NCBI GenBank assembly: GCA_007922195.1
Contig: ML681990.1
Location: 42,554,411 to 42,618,410, forward strand
DNA from: Podocnemis expansa
Lineage: Eukaryota > Chordata > Testudines > Podocnemididae
Length of the DNA: 64,000 bases
Direction: 5' to 3'
The notes below the pieces were generated by a model that ran no database searches, was not told where the DNA came from, and saw only the letters and a program-made list of their open reading frames with translations. Positions 55,293 through 64,000 of this stretch are shown here, piece after piece. The translations under genes and the position numbers were made by a program. Numbering within the stretch: the first letter of the stretch is position 1; each line of letters begins with the position of its first letter.

Positions 55293-55820
55293 ACTGAACG
55301 GCACAACCAAGTACCTGGCATTGTGTACAGGAACATCTGCACAGTGTATGGGCTAGACCCTCCCAAGACCAGATGGGAGATTCCACAGAAGGTCGTGGAG
55401 AATAACAGGGCTAAGATTCTGTGGGACTTCCAGATCCAGACGGACAGGCAGGTACTGGCCAATCAACCAGACATCGTGGTAATAAACAAGGACCAGAAGA
55501 CAGTGGTGGTGATAGATGTAGCAGTGCCAAGTGACAGCAACATCAGGAAGAAGGAGCATGAGAAGCTGGAGAAATACCAGGGCCTGAAAGAGGAACTAGA
55601 GAGGATGTGGAAAATGAAGGCCAGAGTGGTCCCAGTGGTGGTAGGAGCACTTGGGGCTGTGACTCCTAAGCTGGGAGGGTGGCTCCAACAGATCCCAGGA
55701 ATAACATCAGAGATCTCTGTCCAGAAGAGTGCAGTGCTAGGAACAGCTAAGATACTGCACAGAACCCTCAAACTCCCAGGCCTCTGGTAGTGGACCCGAG
55801 GTTGAGGAAGGTGGGGGGTG
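55291..55820 (+). pseudogene. C-terminal fragment of a LINE with a restriction-like endonuclease
   Basis: One open frame from the GT tract to the stop at 55790 reads ERHNQVPGIVYRNICTVYGL, WEIPQKVVENNRAKILWDFQ, then QPDIVVINKDQKTVVVIDVA, EHEKLEKYQGLKEELERMWK and ends LGTAKILHRTLKLPGLW. The PD...(about 12)...D-V arrangement followed by conserved lysines is the PD-(D/E)XK-type nuclease of R2/R4-like LINEs. The RT is absent (5' truncation). The frame has no stop over about 165 element codons. The 3' UTR is about 30 bp and runs into a second GT tract. Assignment to the R4/Dong-type clade is from memory of the motif and is less sure than the domain call. Confidence 0.7.
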
Positions 55821-55863
55821 GGTGTGTGTGTGTGTGTGTGGGTGTGTGTGTGTGTGTGTGTGT
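55821..55863. repeat. (GT)n microsatellite
   Basis: About 20 GT units with one GG interruption, directly after the LINE 3' end. Confidence 0.95.
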
Positions 55864-56653
55864 AAAAGCATGCCGTATATGGATGCTTTTTTGTCAGGAA
55901 AGCAGTTTACAAAAATTAATATAAATTAGTTATAATTTTTGTTTCCTAATTGGCTGGTCACCATCACTTCTACTTAAGATAGCTTTCTGTATAAATCAGG
56001 TTTTCTAGAATGTTGAGAAACATAATGCCTGACTTGAAAATAGTGGTACCATGGGAGAGTGGGCCAGCTAAATCTCTAAGTGAGTTAGAAAACTTTCTTT
56101 ACTGAATACCTGGCCAACCATAGGTATTCCCTACAATAGCTCTCCTAATCTTGAAGCTCTCTGGTTCACAGTTGGTTTAAGATCTGGATGATTTGCATTG
56201 AGTGTGGGAAAAGAATTGTCTTATCTCTGGTTCTGTCCCAAACCCACAGAGTGGCCTTTGCTGATCAATGTGTGTAGATGTCTGCAGGGCATGACTTTTT
56301 CTCTTAATCCATAGTGGCCTAACAATGCTACTTTGTGGCAGTTTTCTTGTTCAATAAAAAACAATGTTTGACTGGGTTAGAATACACCATAATCCACGAC
56401 TGTTTTGAGCTGGCTGCCTTGATAAAATCAAAGAATATTTGAAACAGCTACTCCATCCTGTTTAATGGGTCTTTAAAAAGTATCTGGTCTCATTCTTGGT
56501 CTTTTTTTTTTTTTACTCCATGTAAATTGTAACAGCTACTGTATTCCTGCTAGGGTTTTATATAAAATAATCCCAGAAAGATTTTGAAACAAGAAGGTCA
56601 TCCTAGGCAGAATATTCATTTTAATTTAGCTATTCTTACCAAACAAGAAGTTT
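55864..56653. other. No gene seen
   Basis: AT-rich intergenic DNA; T-run at 56503-56514. Confidence 0.4.
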
Positions 56654-56661
56654 CATACAAC

Positions 56662-57093
56662 CAGGGGCATCACTGACCCGGGGAGGGACCCGGGGCATGG
56701 GCATGGGCCCTGGCCCTGCCCCTGCCCCTGGCCCACAGGACCCACTCCCAGCCTGAAGGCCACATCCCCTGGCCGGGGCAGGGCCGGAAGTGGCTGTGGG
56801 CCACCATGCACAGCTGGGCCTCACATCCCTGGCCGGGGCAGGGCCAGAAGCGGCTGTGGGCCACCATGCACAGCTGGGCCTTGCATCTCCAGTCGGGGAT
56901 GGGGCCAGAAGCGGCTGTGGGTGTCTGGGCCCCGCGTCCTCAGCTGGGGACAGGGCTGGAGTGGCTGCCTGAGTCCCGGATCTCCGGCCTGATTGGGCCA
57001 GAGACCAGGAGAGGTGGGGCCAGCCAAACCCATGGCACTGGCGCTGGGATTCAGGGCACGGGTCCCGTGGGCCCAGCGCCAGCGAAGCCCCTG
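56662..57093. mobile_element. hAT-type MITE with perfect 8-bp duplication
   Basis: Left end CAGGGGCATCACTGAC; right end read inverted CAGGGGCTTCGCTGGC. CATACAAC is exact on both sides (56654-56661 and 57094-57101). The body is a minisatellite. Confidence 0.9.
56771..56975. repeat. 60-bp minisatellite
   Basis: Two nearly identical 60-bp units (GGCCGGGGCAGGGCCRGAAG, then GGCTGTGGGCCACCATGCAC), followed by shorter degenerate units. It produces repeat-encoded frames on both strands. Confidence 0.85.
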
Positions 57094-57101
57094 CATACAA
57101 C

Positions 57102-58569
57102 TTAAATTTCCTACTGAAACCAGTGCCTTTCAAGTCAGTGGCACTCTTTATGGTAATAGAAATAAGCAAGTGCATTTTGCAAAACTTGGACAGAATAATG
57201 TTAATAGAATTAGGTCTCGTTAGAAGCTGGAATTCTTATTCTATGGTTAATTTTGAAATGTAAATAAAATATTTTTCTGCTTCAGTACAAAAATTCATAG
57301 TTTTTAAGTTTTCCATGGAACAGGAACATTTTTAGTCTGAAAAAATTATGACATTGTTTTACGTTTTTGGGAACAAAACTGATAGCGTGCCTTTTTGCCC
57401 AGAGTTTCAGCTAGCTACCTGATGAGCTACAAAGACCCTGGGAGCCTGAATGTTCTTACAGTTCTGGCTCAAGGTGGGATTCCAGAGTCTCAGCATTGTG
57501 GCAATCTTTGAGCTGGCAAAAAATGAGGAACGTTTCTTTTGGTGTAATCAATAAGATTGACATGTTCCCACAAAATATTGATGACTTGGCATTTTTGGAT
57601 GGGAAAACCCTTCTGCTGTAAAGTTTGATAGATTTAGATATAACTTCATATTGCAATCTATGTTCTCAAACTCAGCCACCAGAATAAGGGGTTACAGGTC
57701 TTCTATGCATAATATATTCCCTTGGTGACTAAACTGGAGTTGGATAAGGCATCTGCAATTGCAGATGGTGAAAACAGGGGCCTGTAGTCATGTGAAATAT
57801 TTTCTTTACCTTTCAGAATTTACCATAGAACAAAAACCCCAGGTTCTAACCAGCCTTAATTCTGTTAACATTATTCTGTTAAGTTTTGCAAAGTGTACTT
57901 TCGTATCTCTATTATCATGAAGAGTTCCATTGACTTGAAAGGCACTGCTTTCAGAAGGGACATTAAGTACATGTATGTCTGTAGGATTGGGACCTCAATT
58001 TGTATAGTGTCAATAGCAAGCTAGATACTTTAAAGACAGGTATAAAGCTGAGGGGTAAGCTCCTGGGTCCATTAAAAACAATGTGAGTTTGACACTGACT
58101 TCAGCATGGCTAAGATTTTACCAATATCCTGACCTGAAAAAGTCTATAATAAAAACAGATGCATAAGAAGCAGAAGAAGGGGAAATGATGCAATAGGAGA
58201 GTAGAAATGGTATTCAATAATTACTCTATGATGTATTTGTATTAAAGTGTAAACTTTTTAGTAACTATAGTCACAGCTCTACCACCTGCTTCAGTTTTGA
58301 GTTACTAAGATGTTACTAGGACCTGCAGGTGTGATGCAGCACCAGTGAATGCTGTCCTGGGAAGGGAAGAGCCAATGGAAGAGTAGCATGGGGAGGGGCT
58401 CAGATGATGTTGGAAGGAAAAGAAATTGGGCAAAAGCTGTTAGAGAAGGAGAAGGAAAGGAGAAGAATTTAGATGCTAAGTTAGCAGATGAATCAGGCGT
58501 GGGACAAGAGGTTAAGTGATAAAGTAAAAGAACTACAAGAAAATAAAAGTGAGGACTGGGAAGGGAGAA

Positions 58570-58601
<32 letters not shown>

Positions 58602-58817
58602 ATAAGAAAGATTTCAACCCAGGAATAGGAAAGGTTTCAACTTAGGAGAAGCAGTAAAAAAAAAAAAAAAAGATATGAGTATTTGAGCAGATGTTATTAG
58701 CAAAGGGAACTAGAAGGAAATAAAATCTACAAATGGACTAGGGGTTATTTTAAAAAAACAAAACAAAACTGAAAGTAAATGTAACTGGTGAAAAAGGGAA
58801 TTGATCAAAAAGCCAAG
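57102..58817. other. No gene seen; (GAAA)n microsatellite
   Basis: AT-rich intergenic DNA with a GAAA run at 58570-58603 and an A-run at 58656-58671. Confidence 0.5.
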
Positions 58818-58905
58818 TTCCAAAGGGACAACCATGTTAGTTTAGTTGAGTAAAACAAACAAGGAGTCCTATGGCACTTAATGACTAACATTTATTGATT
58901 TATTT
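58818..58905 (+). repeat. Short Penelope-tail/SINE-like repeat
   Basis: TTCCAAAGGGACAACCATGT (fixed end), AACAAGGAGTCCTATGGCAC, then an AT-rich decay. Confidence 0.7.
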
Positions 58906-60299
58906 TAAAAATTATTTAAAAAGCCATGTTTGATGAAAATAGATCCAGAATATAATAAATGAGAAGTCCAACTGCAAAGGACTATCATAAAGGATATGAA
59001 CAGAGAGAATGACTGTTTGAACATCTGTTGAAAGACTACAGTTCCTAATCCCCTTCAGCCCAGCATCTTCATGCATTTCCATTGATGCAGCACTAAGCCA
59101 TGTGAGGGAGTGGTTTTATTAAGTTGACCTCCAGATCAATTTAGCAACCAATTAAGACCAGCTAAGTTGATCTCATGGTGGCAAATTTGCCAACATCAGT
59201 ATAGCTGTGGCCTAAATTTGGTTAAAAAGTGGCACTACCACAAGAATACTGAATCAAATCAAAGGAGCACTGCAAGTTGAAGAGAAGAATCTGATAGCAG
59301 TTTGGAGCTGGACTTACATACAGGCAAGAAGGGGAAAAGTTGATTCTTCTCTGAAGTGACAATATATTGTCAAATAATTTATGTTGTTCTTGTTAATGAT
59401 ACATTTACTGTCAACTGTCCTAGGTAGGGAAGAGTAGTCCATATAAGCTTACAAAGGCTAATGTGTTCATAATTTCTAAGTCATAAGCAGTTGGTAATGT
59501 TCTATATTATTTATGCTTTTTGTGATGGAATACCCCAGAGTGCAACCTGAAAACTGGGGAAACACCATACCCTCTTCCCCCTCCTGCCTGGACTGGCCCT
59601 TACAATGCCCTGCCAGCAACCAGCAGCAACCCCCTCCAGGTGGTGTTATCCCATAATCCAACCTCATGCAGAGCACCACACCCAGCTAGACCACATGTAT
59701 GTAAATCTGATCTGATTCTCACCACAGGATGCTGTCAGCAAACAACTCTTACACAGTCACTCTCTATAGGCACCTGAGAGAGTGCCTAGCCACTCATGAA
59801 TCCATCAAAGAGTAAACTGACATCTAATTACCACCCACAGTTTATAAAAACTACACCAATGGGATCTGTCCCCAAAAATTATATTAATAAAGTCTTCTCC
59901 TTCCTCATTGTGGGAAAGATAGGCAACAGCTTTTACTACTGAGCTAAGATTTTTGAACACATCAGTTCAAGAATACGTTGGTTGAGATAATACATGTTTA
60001 TTAACTAAATGAAAATAGATTTTAAGTGATTATAGGTGGCAAATGTAAAGAGATTAAAAGTAAATACCACATGAATTAAACATAAGGTTTCAGTCAACAT
60101 TCTATGCTACCAAAATTTGAATTAGCAACGTCTCATCCTTAGGAGGTACAAGCACTTAACTGTTAGCTGATACAATCAGTTTTTTAAATATAGGCTGGGC
60201 AGCCTTCTCTGCTTGGAACTCCCCTTCCCAATGGTGTTTCTGGGGGGGGTGGAGGGGAGCTCCAGGGCTTCAGCCCCCCTGAAACTCCAGGCCAGCCCT

Positions 60300-60560
60300 T
60301 GAGCAGTGCACCTCTAAACAGTGCGGGGGTGCGCCATCGTGCCCCCATGCAGGAACACAGCCCAGGCAGCTGGCAGATGTGGCCTCTACCCAGACAGAGT
60401 CTTCCAGCTGGTAGAGAACTACCTCAGGCTGGCCTGAGAGTTTTTAAAACTCCCGCCCTGGCCTGACCCTGCTCAGAGCATGCTCAGAGCAGGGTCATGC
60501 CGGGAGCCTCAGCTGGTGCCAGGGCTGTGGTCTCCCTCTGGTGGCCAGGTAAGGGGACTG
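60300..60560. repeat. Segment shared with the hAT interior at 2589-3342
   Basis: GAGTTTTTAAAACTC, then GCATGCTCA and a closing TGGCCAGGTAAGG occur in the same order as at 2705-2842. The terminal repeats were not found, so the limits are uncertain. Confidence 0.5.
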
Positions 60561-60774
60561 GGAGGTGGGGAGGCCGGGGGCAGGCATGCCAGCCTAGCAG
60601 GGAAAGGGAGTGGGGGAAGGGATCAGCCCAGGGCAGCAGGGACTGGGGGGGTTAGGGAAGGGCACATGATATTTATGTGTAGTGGTGCCCCTGCCTCTTC
60701 CTCTTTTCAAAGTCTTCTTGTCTTCCTGATGTTGAGTTTGGGAGAGAGAGAAGCCAAGTGATGATGTAAGTGGT

Positions 60775-60846
60775 TATAGATTTTAAATTTGGAAGAGACA
60801 TATGATCATGTAGTCTGACCTCCTGCACGGTACAGGCTACAGAACA
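60775..60846 (-). mobile_element. CR1 3' end fragment
   Basis: TATAGATTTTAAATTTGGAA, then GATCATGTAGTCTGACCTCC is the inverse of the CR1 3' end at 21985-22075. Confidence 0.6.
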
Positions 60847-61998
60847 GTCGTGGGATAAGAGGGAGTGTCCTCTCCTGGATCAGTACTTGGCTAAAAGATA
60901 AGAAACAAAGGATGGGAATAAATGGTGAATTTTCAGAATGGAGAGAGATAAATACTGGTATCCCCCAACATCCATACTTTGACCAGTACTGTTGAACACA
61001 TTGGAAAATAGGGTAAACAGTAAGATGGCAAAATTTGTAGATAATAGGAAGCTACTCAAGATAGTTAAGTCCAAAGTGACTGCAAAGAGTGACAAAGGGA
61101 TCTCACAAAACTGGGCAACAAATTGTCAGATAAAATTCAGTGTTGATAAATGCAAAATAATGCACACCGGAAAACATAATCCCAATCATTCTTCTTAAAT
61201 GATGAGGTCTAAATTAGCTGTTAAGAGTCAAGAAACAGATCTTAGAGTGATTGTGGATAGTTCTCTGAAAACATCCACGCCATGTGCAGTGGGAGTTAAA
61301 AAGAGCTAACAGGTTGTTGGGAGTCATTAAGAAGAGGAGAGATAATAAAACAAAATATATACTGCCTCTTTATATGCCCATAGTACATCCACTTGAAAAT
61401 TTCATGCAGATCTGGTCACCTCATCTCAAAAAGGTGTAGTGGAATTTGAAAAGATACAGAAAAGGGCAACTAAAATGACTAGATGAATGGAACAACTTCC
61501 ATATGAGGAAAGAATAATAAGACTGACTTTTCAGCTTGAGAAAGAGACAAATAAGAGGGAGAGATATGATAGAGGTCTATAAAATCATGACTGATGTGGA
61601 GAAAATGAATAATGATGTAATAATATTTACTCCTTCTTATAACACAAAAACTAGAGAACACCAAACTAACAGGCAACAGGTTTAAAATGAACAGAAGGAA
61701 GTATTTCTTCACACAATGTAGAATCAACCAGTGGAACTCCTTGCCAGAAGATGTTGTGAAGGTCAAAGTTTTAAAAAGGGTATTTTAAAAAGAACTAAAG
61801 TTCATGGAGAATAAGTCCATCAATGGCTATCAACTGGGATAGGCAGAGATTGCTTTTTGCCAGAGGAATGATGGGATGAACCACTTGATGATTACCTATT
61901 CTATTCGTTCCCTCAAACACCTGGCATTAGCCACTACCAGAAGACAGGATACTCAGCTAGGTGGTCCTCTGACCCCATATAGCTATCCTTATGGTGCC
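60847..61998 (+). mobile_element. Old CR1 LINE copy, 3' third
   Basis: Frame-broken remains of the RT end and C-terminal domain: NSKMAKFVDN near the FADD position, CKIMHTGKHN, then QKRATKMT, PYEERII, and NQWNSLPEDVVKV near 61730. The 3' end has GGCATTAGCCACTACCAGAA, GACAGGATACTCAGCTAGGT and CCATATAGCTATCCTTATG. It is much more diverged than the CR1 at 37184-40411 and of a different subfamily. Confidence 0.75.
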
Positions 61999-62450
61999 AT
62001 ACTCCCTTTTTTCTAGTCTGTTTCAGCTTGCTAAAACAATCTGGGCTTGTGACCTGGGGGGTCATCCTCATTGTTCAGTCAACCCCCATTGTGAACATGC
62101 ACTGTAAACATCCTGGTAGTGAAATCTATTCTTGAATGGGTGAGAGACAGAGCAAGACATGCTGCCTGGCCATTCCATTATTGTGCCTGAAAGGCTGTTC
62201 GTGGCAGTCTCCCACCTTCCAACATGTTCTAATAGCATGTTCAACAGTGTTTCATAATTTCACATACAACAGTACCACATACAATCTGATAAGCTACTAA
62301 TGTTCAGCAGATCAAGACTTTTAAAATAATGCCAAGCAAGGTTTACCTTGTACAAAACACATCACAATTATATGACATTGGGGAATATGGAGTTTCTGGG
62401 ATGGTGTTCTCAGACACAGGTAGTCACGCCCTGACAAAGTTCTAAAAATT

Positions 62451-64000
62451 TAAATGATCCCTTTTGTCTTGGTTTGCCTCTGATTTTCCTCACACTTAAC
62501 ATATGGATATTGCCTGGGTCACTGCATTTGTCCCTCCATCTTCATCTTCCTTAATTATATAAGAATTATGCAGCTCTGGGCCAGAATGGTGGGTGGGAAA
62601 GGCCTCTGACTGACATTGGCTGGAATTTGTCACTTAAAGGAGAAGAAATTAATCTATAGGCAGGGGGATTGCAATGAGGACAGGCTGGAGGTCTGGTACA
62701 GTAGGACTGGGAGGTCATTCCAATTACAGAGAATGGCACAGAAGAGAACACAGAGATTGAGTGAATGAGGAAAATGAACATTTTGTCAAGGCTGTCTTTG
62801 GTGGAATGAAAGGGTGAAGAAAAATGTGATAAGGATTAAAATCAACCTGAATGTTTTGTGATCTGTGGTGTATATCAATCATCTACTGTTAAATCCAACT
62901 TGCTGTGGTGGCCAGATGAATTTTTTTTAAAACCAGCACTAGTCTTGATATACTGTTACTTCAGTTTTCTTCCACTTTACAACGGCCACTCCCAGCCGCC
63001 CAGTTCTGCCATTGGTAACTAATGCAAGACCTTTTGGATCTTTCCAATTCCAACATCCCATCCTTCCTCTGTCATTCAGAACATGTTGTTTGCTATTAGG
63101 ATTTCAATGGAGAAGAAAATAATACCACTCTGTAGCACAATATGTAAGAACTATACAGGCCTCTGCATCTACTTGGGTCTCAATCAACAGAAGCACTGCC
63201 TGGGTCAATAGAAGTATCATAAAATAAGACAAAGTTTTGGCTTATTTAGTATATCTATATATCTTTAGATACAGATATAGCTATAGATATAGATATAGAT
63301 AGATAGATATTTTATTTGATGTCTGTATAATCAACTCAAGTTGAATTACAAATACATAAACAAATGGTGCAGTTTGTCTTTACAATACAATACCTCCATT
63401 CACCAGCAAGATATGACACAGCTTCAGCTTCTCTCATCAACACTGATGAGTAACACTCAATATCTGTTCATTGTGAGTGGGGGAAAGAGTTACCCACAAG
63501 CACTTACCCTCGTCTAAGGAAAAAGCAGAACAGAATAAAATAGAAGTGTCTAGCCTAACTGTAAATCAATGGAGACCAAAAGAAAGCAGAAAGGTGTTAC
63601 TGTTTCACCTATACTCGGTTCTAACCTGATTTTTTTTTCCAGCAACTGATTTATATAGATAAACATGCTGTAGTGTCATGTGACTTAAGATAAATTATCA
63701 CCAAATAGCTGAAGACAGTCAACTTTAATACTCATTTTTATTACTGTCTAGCTATCATACACATCCAAGCCAGCAACTAAACTAGCTAGAGAGAGGTTTC
63801 CAGATTTTAGTTTTAATCACTGAAAAGCCTACCAAATATTATCTAGAAACCGCACAGTTCACTCCCTATCCTAGAAAAACAAATCTCTAATTAAATATTT
63901 GCATTTTCTCAGGTTATAATATAGAAGCTTGAAGGTAAAAAGCTCAAAAAAAGTTTTTGTTGTTCACCAGTTCATTTTTCTCTCTTGAGGTTGTTGGCTC
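62451..64000. other. No gene seen; ATAGAT microsatellite
   Basis: AT-rich intergenic DNA with an (ATAGAT)n-type run at 63262-63312. Nothing else recognised. Confidence 0.4.

Larger units (their letters stand above)
59516..62450. mobile_element. Possible LTR-retroelement remnant interrupted by CR1
   Basis: The text at 59520-60130 (TGTGATGGAATACCCC, ACACCCAGCTAGACCAC, CATGTTTATTAACTAAATG) and at 62000-62450 reads like parts of one LTR-associated repeat, with GC-rich and CR1 insertions between. Ends and duplications were not established. Confidence 0.3.

Noticed and set aside
56636..57175. 179-codon minus-strand frame with repeated SCAWW units
   Set aside because: Encoded by the 60-bp minisatellite in a hAT element.

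Overview
The window is vertebrate nuclear DNA, most likely from a turtle (a crocodilian is the main alternative). The reasons are: one gene exon in a CpG island flanked by tens of kilobases of AT-rich non-coding DNA; CR1 LINEs; Penelope-like and DIRS-like retroelements; hAT-type and other cut-and-paste transposons; and tRNA-headed SINE pieces with CR1 tails. The species call is an inference from this repeat mix. Nothing suggests a bacterial or viral genome.

The only host gene I can support is JMY, an actin-nucleating p53 cofactor. Its first coding exon lies on the minus strand at 26758-27573. It ends in a clear GT splice donor and sits in a GC-rich promoter region (about 26740-28290). That promoter holds two perfect 8-bp cAMP-response elements, a CCAAT box, an NRF1-type site and E-boxes. 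Everything from 26757 down to 1 is therefore probably JMY intron 1. The DNA above about 28300 is upstream intergenic sequence in which I see no second gene.

Intron side (1-26.7 kb): an LTR-type repeat with an acidic leucine-rich ORF (copy A, minus strand); a decayed DIRS-like tyrosine-recombinase retrotransposon (about 2.2-6.0 kb) split by a hAT element with a near-perfect 8-bp duplication; a Tc1/mariner-like element with a purine-rich minisatellite; several hAT and MITE copies; a tRNA/CR1 chimeric SINE; and scattered short Penelope tails.

Upstream side (28.3-64 kb): a nested cluster at 37.1-42.9 kb in which a Penelope-like element is interrupted by a 5'-truncated CR1, the CR1 by a MITE full of TTTCGAAA palindromes, and the Penelope by a TG...CA insertion. 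Next come a 4.1-kb composite hAT, a complete LTR unit with perfect 5-bp duplications that encodes an acidic repeat ORF (copy B, 48648-49793), MITEs and hATs with intact target duplications, a second Penelope copy, a fragment of a LINE with a restriction-like endonuclease lying between two (GT)n tracts, a 60-bp minisatellite inside a hAT, and an old CR1.

The best candidate for something undescribed is the LTR family whose long terminal unit itself carries an open acidic ORF with DLEELPL-type repeats. Two diverged copies in opposite orientations both keep an open frame downstream of a TATA box. Next in interest are the LINE endonuclease fragment between GT repeats, and the large set of short repeats that share one fixed end with the Penelope elements.
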